The translations under genes were made by a program, and so were the position numbers. A stretch of 64,000 bases of DNA from Candidatus Parachristensenella avicola (GTDB taxonomy: Bacteria > Bacillota > Clostridia > Christensenellales > UMGS416). This document shows, one piece after another, positions 25,618 to 33,729 of this stretch (within the stretch, counting starts at the first letter, position 1; each line of letters begins with the position of its first letter). The stretch spans positions 22,524 through 86,523 of the forward strand of contig CAJFUN010000002.1 in assembly GCA_904420205.1 (NCBI GenBank). The letters are read 5' to 3'. The notes under the pieces were generated by a model. That model saw only the letters and a list, made by a program, of their open reading frames with translations. It was not told the DNA's origin and did not search any database.

Positions 25618-26454
25618 CTAGCTGGATGCGGCCCGCTCCACTTTCTGCGCAGGTTTCGGCGCAATGCCCAGGAGCCTCTCGGCATTCCGGTGGGTGATGC
25701 ATTCGGCTTCCTGCTCGGTCAACTCCAGCGTCTGCAGCCGCGAAAGCTCTTCTTCCATCGGCCACATGGGATAGTCGGTGCCAAACAACACGCGCTCTGC
25801 CCCATAGGCTCGGATTATTTCCAGCGCCCGTCCCGGCGTAAGGGCATAGAGGGAGGACGAGCAGTCCACATAAAAATTATGATAGGGCGGTAGACGATCC
25901 GCCGCCTCTTCCCACACCGACCATCCGCCCAAGTGAGCGCCGATAACCGTAAGCTGGGGAAAACGCTTAAGCACCTGCTCCAACCGCTTGGGGTTCGAGT
26001 AATCATAGCGTGCGTCACCCGCATGCAGTAGTACTGGCAGGCCTTTTTCCTCGCAGCATTCGTAAATGCGCATGCATCGAATGTCGTCCGCCTCAACCTT
26101 TTGAATATCATGATGGAGCTTTACGCCTTTTAGCCCCAGGTTGCAGATTTCATCCAGATCAGCCCGAATGTTCTCGCTGTCAGGATGAATAGCCCCTAGG
26201 CCGGTCATCGTACCATGGCTTGCCTGTACGGACTGCGCAATGAAATGATTGATGCTCTGCGTCTGGTGGGGTGTGGTCGCCACGGAAAAAACGACGAAGT
26301 GATCGATCCCGTGGAGATTGCCCAACGATCGCAGCGTGCCGATGCTGCCGTCATAGACAAGAGGCAGGCCATAAAAACTCGAAATTCCCTGCACGGCCCT
26401 CTGGCATATGGCATCCGGGTAGATATGGCAGTGAAAATCGATGATCCGGCTCAT
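25618..26454 (-). CDS. Amidohydrolase-family TIM-barrel hydrolase/decarboxylase
   Basis: A 278-residue metal-dependent enzyme of the Amidohydro_2 type (the group of ACMSD-like decarboxylases and related lactone hydrolases). The ligands can be followed: His8 and His10 (IIDFHCH), a His in VLLHAGD near 143, a His in IGAHLGGW near 172, and the Asp of LFGTDYPMWP near 222. It overlaps the fusion protein gene by ATGA. It is the last gene of the T-box operon before the terminator. The substrate is probably the product or by-product of the two upstream enzymes, but that is inference. Confidence 0.85.
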   Translation of the reverse strand: MSRIIDFHCHIYPDAICQRAVQGISSFYGLPLVYDGSIGTLRSLGNLHGIDHFVVFSVATTPHQTQSINHFIAQSVQASHGTMTGLGAIHPDSENIRADLDEICNLGLKGVKLHHDIQKVEADDIRCMRIYECCEEKGLPVLLHAGDARYDYSNPKRLEQVLKRFPQLTVIGAHLGGWSVWEEAADRLPPYHNFYVDCSSSLYALTPGRALEIIRAYGAERVLFGTDYPMWPMEEELSRLQTLELTEQEAECITHRNAERLLGIAPKPAQKVERAASS

Positions 26455-28916
26455 TTGGACGCCTCGCCTACGGGCAGATTCAGCATGCGGATCGAATCCT
26501 CGCGCATCTTGTATTTCAGGATCTTGCCCGCCGCATTCATGGGGAAACGATCGACCAAGATAAAATACCGCGGGACCTTATGCCGAGCCATATGGGCATT
26601 ACCGAATTCGCGCATCTCCTCCTCGCTGGAAGTAACGCCGTCATGAAGGATAATCCAGGCGCAGGCCTCTTCTCCATAGCGTTCGTCCGGGACGCCGACT
26701 ACCTGCACATCCCGTACCTTTTCATGGGTCAGATAGAATTCCTCAATCTCTCGGGGATAGAGATTCTCGCCGCCCCGAATGATCATATCCTTAAGCCGCC
26801 CCGTCACTTTATAGTATCCGTCAGGCGTGCGGCAGCAAATATCGCCCGAATGCAGCCAGCCCTCGCTGTCAATCGTCTGTTCTGTCGCCTTTGGCATCTT
26901 ATAGTATCCCTTCATGATGTTAAAGCCTCTGGCCACAAATTCCCCGTTTTCGCCGTCGGGCAGCTCCCGCCCGGTTTCCGGATCAATAATCTTGCACTCC
27001 ACGCCAGGGAATGCACTGCCCACTGTTTCCACCCGATGATCCAGGTCTTCGTTTACCTCGCCCATGGTGCAGCCGGGCGCCGCCTCCGTCTGGCCGTATA
27101 CGCTGACGATCTCCTTCATATTCATCTCAGCCGCTGCCCGCCGCATCAGATCCGGCGGGCAGTTCGCCCCCGCCATTATGCCTGTGCGGATATACGAAAA
27201 ATCCGTTTTTGCAAAGTCGGCATGATTGAACATGGCGATAAACATGGTGGGCACGCCATTAAAGCAGGTGATATGCTCGCTCGTAATGCAGGCCAGCGAG
27301 GACTTCGGCGAAAAATAAGGAATGGGGCTCAGCGTGCCGCCATGGGTCATCATGCTTGTCATCGAAAGCACCATACCGAAGCAGTGAAACATGGGGACCT
27401 GGATCATCATGCGGTCAGCGGTGGACAGATCCATGCGGTCGCCGATGATCTTTCCGTCGTTGACGATGTTGCTATGCGTCAGCATGACGCCTTTGGGGAA
27501 ACCTGTAGTGCCCGAAGTATACTGCATATTGCATACGTCGTTGGGTTTCACCGCAGCGGCACGGCGGCGCACTTCTTCCTCCGGAACCATACTGGACCGT
27601 TCCAGCATCTTCTCCCAGGTCAGGCAGCCCTCCATCTCAAATCCCACGGTAACGATGTTCCGAAGGAAGGGAAGCCGTTCACAATACAGCGGGCTGCCCG
27701 GTTTGAGTCCCTTGAGTTCCGGGCAGAGCTCCTGCATAATCTCTTTATAGTTGGAGTCCTTGCAGTCCTCAATCATCACCAGTGTATGGGTATCCGACTG
27801 ATGCAGCAGGTATTCGGCCTCATGAATCTTATAAGCCGTATTCACCGTTACCAGCACAGCGCCTATTTTGGTTGTCGCCCAGAAGGTGAGGAACCATTGG
27901 GGCACGTTGGTGGCCCAAATGGCTACATGATATCCGGGCTTTACGCCCAAAGAAATCAATGCCGCTGCCACCTTGTCTACATCCTCGCGGAACTGGCTAT
28001 AGGTTCGCGTATAATCCAGCGTCGTGTACTTGAAGGCGTATTGATCCGGATAGGTCTCGGCCATAGCGTCCAGCACCTGGGAGAAGGTCTTATCGATCAG
28101 CTCATACTTGGGCCAGATATAGGAGCCGGTATGCGCGCGGTTATAGTACAGACGGCTGCTTTTTTCTTCTTCCTCCGCCACACCGGCCAGGAAAGTGGAA
28201 AAATGCGTCAGCACAATGTCCGGGTTGCGCACCTCATCGTTCCAGTCGGCGCAGATGTATCCCTCAAAATTTAACGCCCGCAGCGCATTGATAAATTCCT
28301 TCACCGGCAGGTCGCCATCGCCTAAAAGCACGTTGGCATCGCCCTTTTTATCGCCCAGCCGCACGTAATTGATATATGCCCCCAGGGTTTGGATGGTCTT
28401 TTCGGCGCTTTCGCCCCCCTCAAAATAGCTGCCGCGCACATTCCACGCCGCGCCGAGAGCGCCGGTGGCAAAGCGGTTAATGATGTTGATGACGTTTTGC
28501 GTATGGGCCAGGTAGCCTACCGTCTCCATGAGCAGCGTCACGTCATAGCGCTCGGCCTTTTCGATGGCCGGGCGCAGGGTGTTGAGAATCCGCTCCATAT
28601 CGGGCTCTTGTTCGATCCGGATGATTACATAGGGAGCGCCGGCACGGGCCGCCATCTCCACATAGCGGCCCACATCCTCCCCGTCATTTTCAATGGGCGT
28701 CGGATAGGTAAGCGCCGGGATAGCAATATGGCGGTTGTACAGCTTACGTTTTGCGCCGGCCGTATGGGCTGGGCGCAGGATGCTGTCCTCGTGAACCCGT
28801 TTTTCTTCATCGGCATCATAAATTTCAAAGCCCGCGTACCCATAATCGCTTGCAATGGTGCAGAGCTCCAGGAAGGATCGGGCAGGTACATGCTCAGCAG
28901 AAAAGGTCAGCTTCAT
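26451..28916 (-). CDS. Fusion: sugar-isomerase-like TIM barrel + acyl-CoA synthetase
   Basis: An 821-residue protein joining two families. Residues 1 to about 260 resemble xylose-isomerase-like TIM barrels (AP_endonuc_2): LLMETVGYLAH and YVRLGDKKGD fit, but the usual D-x-x-H ligand region reads AAWNVRGSYF, so the barrel may be catalytically altered. Residues from about 275 are a complete acyl-CoA synthetase: YTSGTTGFPKG, VYGQTEAAPG, LHSGD, GRLKDMIIRGGENLYP and the catalytic Lys of NAAGKILKYK. ATG at 28916 follows GAGGAG and the upstream stop by one base. It may activate an acid as its CoA thioester, perhaps after isomerisation. Confidence 0.85.
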   Translation of the reverse strand: MKLTFSAEHVPARSFLELCTIASDYGYAGFEIYDADEEKRVHEDSILRPAHTAGAKRKLYNRHIAIPALTYPTPIENDGEDVGRYVEMAARAGAPYVIIRIEQEPDMERILNTLRPAIEKAERYDVTLLMETVGYLAHTQNVINIINRFATGALGAAWNVRGSYFEGGESAEKTIQTLGAYINYVRLGDKKGDANVLLGDGDLPVKEFINALRALNFEGYICADWNDEVRNPDIVLTHFSTFLAGVAEEEEKSSRLYYNRAHTGSYIWPKYELIDKTFSQVLDAMAETYPDQYAFKYTTLDYTRTYSQFREDVDKVAAALISLGVKPGYHVAIWATNVPQWFLTFWATTKIGAVLVTVNTAYKIHEAEYLLHQSDTHTLVMIEDCKDSNYKEIMQELCPELKGLKPGSPLYCERLPFLRNIVTVGFEMEGCLTWEKMLERSSMVPEEEVRRRAAAVKPNDVCNMQYTSGTTGFPKGVMLTHSNIVNDGKIIGDRMDLSTADRMMIQVPMFHCFGMVLSMTSMMTHGGTLSPIPYFSPKSSLACITSEHITCFNGVPTMFIAMFNHADFAKTDFSYIRTGIMAGANCPPDLMRRAAAEMNMKEIVSVYGQTEAAPGCTMGEVNEDLDHRVETVGSAFPGVECKIIDPETGRELPDGENGEFVARGFNIMKGYYKMPKATEQTIDSEGWLHSGDICCRTPDGYYKVTGRLKDMIIRGGENLYPREIEEFYLTHEKVRDVQVVGVPDERYGEEACAWIILHDGVTSSEEEMREFGNAHMARHKVPRYFILVDRFPMNAAGKILKYKMREDSIRMLNLPVGEASK

Positions 28917-28917
28917 T

Positions 28918-30303
28918 TTAGTTCTCCTCATAGACGATCTTGTTGAGCGCGTTGATAAAGGCGCGAATGCTCGCTCCTACGATATCCGTCGATAGGCCGT
29001 TGCCCGAATAGAGCCGCCCGCCGGAGCGAAGTTTCACAAGGGCTGAGCCTAGCGCCTCACGTCCCTCCGTCACCGCTTGAATCTGGAAGTCATCCAGCTC
29101 ATAATGGTGTCCAATCGCCTGCTCGATCGCACGGAAGGAAGCGTCGATGGGGCCATCCCCCGTGCTGACGCCGGTGGAACGGCTGCCCTCGCGAGTCAAC
29201 GTCACGCTTGCCATTGCCGTCGTGGTGTTACCCGTGTTGCATACGTAGTTGTCCACATGGTAGGTAGAAGGCACCTGCATCGCTGTGCTGGCAATGATAG
29301 CGTCCAACTCTTTAGCGCCTACGGAATCTTTTTGAGCGGTTACGCGCCGAAGCTCCTCATAGACCTTACCCGTGTCTTCATCGGATAGGTCGTAACCCAA
29401 GGCATCGGCTGCCTTGGATACATCGCTAATGGTGCAGTCGGCGTCCAGCGCAAGGGTATTGTGCTCTTCTTGCGGCAACCGCTCCGGCTCCACTGCGGCC
29501 TGCGCCTGGGGCGAAAAGGCCGCGACGGCATGATGCACGCCGGTCATATCGATGCCGCATTCCATTTCAAGATCGTTACCCAGCACCCGCATCACATCGG
29601 CAAATTTTCCGATATTGAGCGTCGTAGGATCACAAATCGTCGTCTTTACGCCGTCTGCTCCGGCTTCAATGGCCTCGACGGCCGCTGCGGCCGCCATTCC
29701 GATGGCATCGGAGGGGCTAACATATACGGGCATATCCACCGCCGCTTTTACATCCCGCACCATCTGAGCCAGCGCCCGAGGCGTCATCACGCCCGCATCA
29801 TCGCACAGCGTAACGCAGTCCGCCCCCTTCTCCCTGGCCTCCCTGCACAGCTCCACCAGGAAGGGGCGCTCCGCTCGGGATGCGTCTTGGGCAACCAATT
29901 CTACCCGCCCGCCCTTGCCTCGGGCATATTCAACCAGCGCTGCCGCCTTTTGGCGCATTTTCTCCGCCTTCATATGATGCAAATATTCCATCTGTACGGT
30001 CGATGTAGGAACGATGATCTGCAAGCAAGGACGCGCAGCCTCCATCACGCAGGCCCAAGCCGCATCCACCTCCTCTTCGCTGAATCCAGCAGGGATGCAT
30101 ACGCCGGTGTTTTTCAGGGTTGTGGCCAGCGTCCGGCCGACAATGCTGTCTTCACGGCCGCTTTTCACTGCAGCCAGCTCCACAGCATCCACGCCCAGGC
30201 CATCCAGGCACTTGGCCAACGCCGCCTTCTCCCGGAAAGAAATCGCCGAACCATTTCGATCCGACTGCCGGAGCGTAAAATCACTGACAAAAACCTTTTT
30301 CAT
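28918..30303 (-). CDS. Isopropylmalate-synthase-like protein lacking the HxH metal site
   Basis: A 461-residue homologue of LeuA/citramalate synthase. The HMGL-type barrel is recognisable: VSDFTLRQSDRNG instead of DTTLRDGEQ, LVAQDASRAE for the FSxEDxSR stretch, and a CDDAGVMTP strand. The strand that normally gives the metal ligands, HCHDDLGMA in Bacillus LeuA, reads VSPSDAIGMA, so both histidines are replaced by serine. The C-terminal allosteric domain is well kept (STGDGPIDASFRAIEQAIG, STDIVGASIRAFINALNKI). It may have a new reaction, use no metal, or be regulatory. It is the first gene behind a T-box leader, which fits a role in amino-acid metabolism. Confidence 0.8.
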   Translation of the reverse strand: MKKVFVSDFTLRQSDRNGSAISFREKAALAKCLDGLGVDAVELAAVKSGREDSIVGRTLATTLKNTGVCIPAGFSEEEVDAAWACVMEAARPCLQIIVPTSTVQMEYLHHMKAEKMRQKAAALVEYARGKGGRVELVAQDASRAERPFLVELCREAREKGADCVTLCDDAGVMTPRALAQMVRDVKAAVDMPVYVSPSDAIGMAAAAAVEAIEAGADGVKTTICDPTTLNIGKFADVMRVLGNDLEMECGIDMTGVHHAVAAFSPQAQAAVEPERLPQEEHNTLALDADCTISDVSKAADALGYDLSDEDTGKVYEELRRVTAQKDSVGAKELDAIIASTAMQVPSTYHVDNYVCNTGNTTTAMASVTLTREGSRSTGVSTGDGPIDASFRAIEQAIGHHYELDDFQIQAVTEGREALGSALVKLRSGGRLYSGNGLSTDIVGASIRAFINALNKIVYEEN

Positions 30304-30611
30304 GTTATTTCCTCGCTTTCATCCTTCAAAATAAAAATCCCGCAGAAACCAATTTATTGGTCTCTGCGGGATGATTATCATATAATAACCACGGTACCAC
30401 CCGAATTGCCGCCAAAACAACGGCCACTCACAGGACTCTATCAAGCCCTTAACCGATAACGGGATTCCCCGGAATCTCTTACTATGAATACGTTCAGAGA
30501 TTCAGCTCAGATACGAGACAACCATAAAGCGCTTACCCTGCCTTGCACCAACCGGCAGTTCTCTGCTGCAAGCATACCAAACGGCTTAATACCTTCATCG
30601 CTTTTTCAATT
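30304..30611 (-). promoter_or_regulatory. T-box riboswitch leader of the isopropylmalate-synthase-like operon
   Basis: The minus-strand leader contains the T-box sequence GGGTGGTACCG (30392-30402) and then a 14-base-pair terminator hairpin (30337-30372) followed by TTTTTATTTT, all before the start codon. Stem I with a GAGAAC-type distal region is also visible. Uncharged tRNA should stabilise the antiterminator and turn on the operon. I could not place the specifier codon with certainty. AUC and CUC triplets both occur on the 3' side of stem I, so Ile or Leu is likely. Confidence 0.9.
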
Positions 30612-30617
30612 TTGCTT

Positions 30618-30647
30618 ATCATACCACAACCATTTTCCCCTTGTCAA
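30618..30647 (-). promoter_or_regulatory. Promoter of the T-box operon
   Basis: Minus strand TTGACA (30642-30647), 18 bases, TATGAT (30618-30623). Confidence 0.8.
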
Positions 30648-30700
30648 TGCGCCGCGTGCATTTTTTTCTAACCTGGCAGGGTACATCACGATCTTCATCC

Positions 30701-30730
30701 AAGACACAGCGCTCATCCATATGGTAAAAT
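30701..30730 (+). promoter_or_regulatory. Promoter of the first RidA gene
   Basis: AAGACA (30701-30706), 18 bases, then TAAAAT (30725-30730) preceded by TGG, an extended -10. Confidence 0.5.
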
Positions 30731-30783
30731 GGCGTTAACGACAAACCAGATCCACAGACCCATGAAAGATAGGAGGAAAACGC

Positions 30784-31149
30784 ATGATTCGTAAAATGCC
30801 CACCCATTGCGGAGACGACACATGTTCTTCTTGCGTGGTCGCAGGAGATTTTATCTTTTTGGCCCATCATGGCGGGGGCCAGGATAAGGAAGATATTATT
30901 CACCAAACCCGCGCGACGCTTGAAAGCATGGCGCACACACTATCGACCGTCGGCGCGACGCTCGATGATATCGTACAGCTCAACTATTACATAAAGGACG
31001 TCTCGGATTTCCGAAAAGGAGCCGATGTATTCCGGGAATATTTTAAAAACGGAGCGCCTGCAAGGATGACCGTGGTCACGCAGTTCATCGGGCCAAGCTG
31101 CGTATGCCAAATGGATGGGATCGCCTACAAACCCCAAAAGGTTAAATAA
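30784..31149 (+). CDS. RidA/YjgF-family deaminase-like protein
   Basis: A 121-residue protein of the Rid family, which hydrolyse reactive enamine/imine intermediates of amino-acid metabolism. The conserved late part GAPARMTVV holds the Arg that binds the substrate carboxylate in active members. The middle GATLDDIVQLNYYIKDVSDF is typical. The N-terminal half, with THCGDDTCSSC, is unusual for the family and rich in cysteine. AGGAGG lies seven bases before the start. It is a single gene, convergent with the SRAP gene. Confidence 0.85.
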   Translation: MIRKMPTHCGDDTCSSCVVAGDFIFLAHHGGGQDKEDIIHQTRATLESMAHTLSTVGATLDDIVQLNYYIKDVSDFRKGADVFREYFKNGAPARMTVVTQFIGPSCVCQMDGIAYKPQKVK

Positions 31150-31208
31150 ACGCGCCGTTCAAGCAGTCCCGCTGGGCGCGCCCGATGGGCGGCATCCGTT
31201 CATGGCCG

Positions 31209-31805
31209 CTACACCGCCTCGAAGGTCATGTCCTCCATGGCTTCTCCCAGGATCTTCCGAGGGGCCGCTTTCGGATCCAGCCACGCCCTTGCGCTTCTAC
31301 CGTCAAAGATAACCGGCATGCGAGGATGAATAAAGCAAATGGGCGCCGCCGCCTCTTTGGTCAAGATCACGAAGCGCGGGAATCGCTCATCCGGCTCATA
31401 ACGGTATAGTCCCGCCAGATAAAAAGCCGCCTTTCCCGCCGGGCCAATGGCATATTTCACCTTCTCTTTTCCCCGGCGCTCCCATTCAAAATACCGCGCT
31501 GCCGGAATCAGGCACCGGCGCTTGGCCCACGATTCGCGGAACATGCCCTTGCAATCCGCAGTTTCACTGCGGGCATTAATGACGATTCCAGTGCCGCCGA
31601 AGGGACGGCTCATCCCCCATTGCATGGCATAAGCGCCCGGCTCTCCTTTTCTGGAGTTGGCCAGCGTAGGGACCATTTGTCCTGGATAGATCTCTCCGTG
31701 AGCCGCCAGCGGCTGATCACCGCCATATTTTTCCGAAACTGCGCGGATCACCTCTGCCAGCTCCCCATTTGCCTCATCCAATGGAAGGAAATATCGTCCG
31801 CACAT
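31209..31805 (-). CDS. SRAP-family abasic-site shield protein (YedK-like)
   Basis: A 198-residue protein of the SOS-response-associated peptidase family (YedK/HMCES). It begins MCGRY, with Cys2 exposed after Met removal; this Cys forms a thiazolidine link with abasic sites in single-stranded DNA. The other active-site residues are visible: Asn in INARSET, Glu in YFEWERRG and His in IHPRMPVIF. It protects the genome by capping abasic lesions. A GACAGGAGG ribosome site precedes the start. No partner is evident nearby. Confidence 0.93.
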   Translation of the reverse strand: MCGRYFLPLDEANGELAEVIRAVSEKYGGDQPLAAHGEIYPGQMVPTLANSRKGEPGAYAMQWGMSRPFGGTGIVINARSETADCKGMFRESWAKRRCLIPAARYFEWERRGKEKVKYAIGPAGKAAFYLAGLYRYEPDERFPRFVILTKEAAAPICFIHPRMPVIFDGRSARAWLDPKAAPRKILGEAMEDMTFEAV

Positions 31806-31889
31806 CCAATCGCCTCCTGTCTCTGGCCGCTATCGCTATTTTAGGCGGCGCAGTTCAGTTTATACCCGCGCCAGCCGGGGATATATCAC

Positions 31890-31919
31890 AAAAGGGAGCC
31901 TGTAAACAGGCTCCCTTTT
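31890..31919 (-). terminator. Terminator after rpsR
   Basis: A perfect 13-base-pair stem (AAAAGGGAGCCTG and complement) with a four-base loop; its T run is the 3' end of the stem. Confidence 0.75.
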
Positions 31920-31935
31920 CCCTACAAGACGGGCC

Positions 31936-32193
31936 TTACTCCACCGAAAACGGCAGCAGGGCCATGGTGCGGGCACGCTTGATCGCCACAGCCAACTGAC
32001 GCTGATGGCCGGCGCAAGTGCCGGTCATGCGGCAGGGCAGGATCTTGCCGCGCTCGCTGATAAAGCGACGCAGCTTCGCGGTGTCCTTGTAATCAATAAC
32101 TTCTACCTTGTCCACGCAGAAGGTGCAAACCTTACGGCGACGACGACCGCCGCGGTTTCCGCCACGGCGCTCGCCACGATCATAATCACTCAT
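31936..32193 (-). CDS. rpsR: Ribosomal protein bS18
   Basis: An 85-residue small-subunit protein. The basic N-terminal tail ([13 protein letters not shown]) leads to [33 protein letters not shown], the family core that binds 16S rRNA together with bS6. AAAGGAGGGG precedes the ATG. It is the third gene of the rpsF-ssb-rpsR operon. Confidence 0.98.
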   Translation of the reverse strand: MSDYDRGERRGGNRGGRRRRKVCTFCVDKVEVIDYKDTAKLRRFISERGKILPCRMTGTCAGHQRQLAVAIKRARTMALLPFSVE

Positions 32194-32228
32194 GGAATTC
32201 CCCTCCTTTACGAAAATTGGGAATAGGA

Positions 32229-32684
32229 CTAGAACGGAAGATCTTCATCAATCTCCATCATGTCGGAGGTATTGGTACGGGCGGCGTTATTCCGCTGGGG
32301 AGCGGATGCCGCAGACGCGGAGCGGTCATAACCGCCGGAGCCGGCCGATCCGTCTTCCCGGCCCGCAATGCGGTTAAGGAACTGCACCTCGTCGGCCACC
32401 ACCTCGGTGACATAGCGCTTTTGCCCGTCGTTGCCCTCATAAGAGCGCGTTTGTATTGCGCCCAACACGGCAACCTGACTGCCCTTGCGAAGGTACTTCG
32501 CACAGTTTTCCGCCGTGGCGCGCCAAGTTACCACGGGGATAAAATCAGCCTCGCGCTCACCATTTTGGTTGGTGAAGCGGCGGGTGACGGCGACGGTGAA
32601 GCTGCAAATGCTCAAGCCGGAACCGCTTGTGGTCCTCAGCTCCGGATCCCGTGTAAGGTTTCCGATCAAAAAACATTTATTCAT
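32229..32684 (-). CDS. ssb: Single-stranded DNA-binding protein
   Basis: A 151-residue protein with an OB-fold in the first 105 residues ([43 protein letters not shown]). A flexible Gly/Ser/Ala-rich linker follows, and then the acidic tail EIDEDLPF that recruits replication and repair proteins. It lies between rpsF and rpsR, the standard place in Firmicutes. The start follows the rpsF stop by three bases. Confidence 0.97.
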   Translation of the reverse strand: MNKCFLIGNLTRDPELRTTSGSGLSICSFTVAVTRRFTNQNGEREADFIPVVTWRATAENCAKYLRKGSQVAVLGAIQTRSYEGNDGQKRYVTEVVADEVQFLNRIAGREDGSAGSGGYDRSASAASAPQRNNAARTNTSDMMEIDEDLPF

Positions 32685-32687
32685 GCT

Positions 32688-33044
32688 TTACTCCGCCTCT
32701 TCAGCCGGCTGCTCCGCAGCAGGCTCCGCCTTTTCAGCCGTTTCGGGCTTCTGAGCGGTTTCTTCCACGCGCACGACGATGTAGCGCATCACGTTTTCAT
32801 CAATGTTGTAATTGCGCTCCAGCTCCTTAACGAACTCGGGATTGGCCTCGAAGTTCATCAGGATATAATATCCGTCGTTCTTGAAGTTGATGGCGTAGGC
32901 CAAACGGCGCTTACCCCAGTGCTTCACCTCGGTTACATTGCCCCCGTTGCTGGTGACGATGCCGGCGAACTTCTCCGCCTGAGCGTTGATCGCTTCCTCG
33001 GTCTGGTCTGCGTTGACGATGTACATGGACTCATATTTGTTCAT
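32688..33044 (-). CDS. rpsF: Ribosomal protein bS6
   Basis: A 118-residue small-subunit protein (MNKYESMYIVNADQTEEAI, WGKRRLAYAINFKNDGYYILMNF) with an acidic, Glu/Ala-rich C-terminal tail. I take the ATG at 33044, six bases after GGAGGTG; a GTG three codons upstream lies inside that ribosome site. It leads the operon and, with bS18, probably represses it through the leader RNA described separately. Confidence 0.97.
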   Translation of the reverse strand: MNKYESMYIVNADQTEEAINAQAEKFAGIVTSNGGNVTEVKHWGKRRLAYAINFKNDGYYILMNFEANPEFVKELERNYNIDENVMRYIVVRVEETAQKPETAEKAEPAAEQPAEEAE

Positions 33045-33060
33045 TCTTTTCACCTCCCTT

Positions 33061-33100
33061 GGTCTAACGGCCCTGCGCTTTGCTGCAGAGCGAGACGGTT
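33061..33100 (-). promoter_or_regulatory. Probable S6:S18 autoregulatory leader RNA
   Basis: In the minus-strand leader, a helix GTCT/AGAC (33093-33096 with 33062-33065) is topped by an internal loop whose 3' side contains CCG (33068-33070). A second helix CTCTGC/GCAGGG sits above it. A CCG in a bulge next to such helices is the known recognition feature of rpsF leaders bound by the S6:S18 complex. It ends 16 bases before the start codon. Confidence 0.55.
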
Positions 33101-33110
33101 CCGAAGATGT

Positions 33111-33139
33111 ATTATATCATACACGGAACGCGAATGCAA
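33111..33139 (-). promoter_or_regulatory. Promoter of rpsF-ssb-rpsR
   Basis: Minus strand TTGCAT (33134-33139), 17 bases, TATAAT (33111-33116). Confidence 0.85.
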
Positions 33140-33165
33140 GAAAATAAATTTTTTTGCAGCCGGCC

Positions 33166-33729
33166 TCACCGGCTGCTTTGCCGGTTCAGCCGGCCCAGCA
33201 GCTTTGACAGCGGCAAAATGAGCAAGCCGGCGGCAAAGTTGCCCACGCCATGGATAGCGTCCCATGGCAGGCCTGCGACGATCCAGGCCAGCATCTGCCG
33301 GAAGTTCAAGCCGAACATCAGGGCCTGCGCCGGCGCATAGAGCGTGCCAAAGCTCAACCCGTGCAGGCCGCAGACGAGCGGGTATACCACGGCGGCCACA
33401 CCTTTGGGCATGTTCCGGGGCAGCAGCATGGTAATGCCCCAAAGGATGGTCCAAATGTAGAGATAAGGAACCCACCAAGCGGCGAAGCCCGCATAGATTC
33501 CATTCAGCATCACGTATACATAGATGGGAATGAGCGCTTTCTTTCGGTATACCAGCGTATAGACCATGGTCAACATCCCGAGCAGGTGGACGTTGGGAAT
33601 CCACTCCATAACGATTTTGGAGCAGAACATGAGCGTACCCAACATGGCAAATACGCACAACTCACCGGCAGATAGCGCGCTTTTCGTCGTTGATTGGCGA
33701 CTCAGTCTATTTGGTGTAAACCAGCTCAT
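33166..33729 (-). CDS. ECF-transporter S-component-like protein (probable corrinoid uptake)
   Basis: A membrane protein of 187 residues with five to six hydrophobic segments (GELCVFAMLGTLMFCSKIV, NVHLLGMLTMVYTLVYRKKA, IYVYVMLNGIYAGFAAWW and others). Its size and its Ala/Leu/Gly-rich helices fit the substrate-binding subunit of an energy-coupling-factor vitamin transporter. The ATG at 33729 overlaps the lipoprotein gene by 23 bases (33747 is possible too). The ATPase and T subunits are not in the window, as is usual for group II ECF systems. Because a cobalamin riboswitch controls the pair, corrinoids are the likely cargo. Confidence 0.7.
   Translation of the reverse strand: MSWFTPNRLSRQSTTKSALSAGELCVFAMLGTLMFCSKIVMEWIPNVHLLGMLTMVYTLVYRKKALIPIYVYVMLNGIYAGFAAWWVPYLYIWTILWGITMLLPRNMPKGVAAVVYPLVCGLHGLSFGTLYAPAQALMFGLNFRQMLAWIVAGLPWDAIHGVGNFAAGLLILPLSKLLGRLNRQSSR

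Noticed and set aside
26580..28274. 564-codon plus-strand frame opposite the acyl-CoA ligase fusion
   Set aside because: Antisense shadow: His/Arg/Ala-rich, no ribosome site, while the minus strand has intact ligase motifs.
33045..33053. GTG start for rpsF three codons upstream
   Set aside because: It overlaps the ribosome site GGAGGTG that fits the ATG at 33044.
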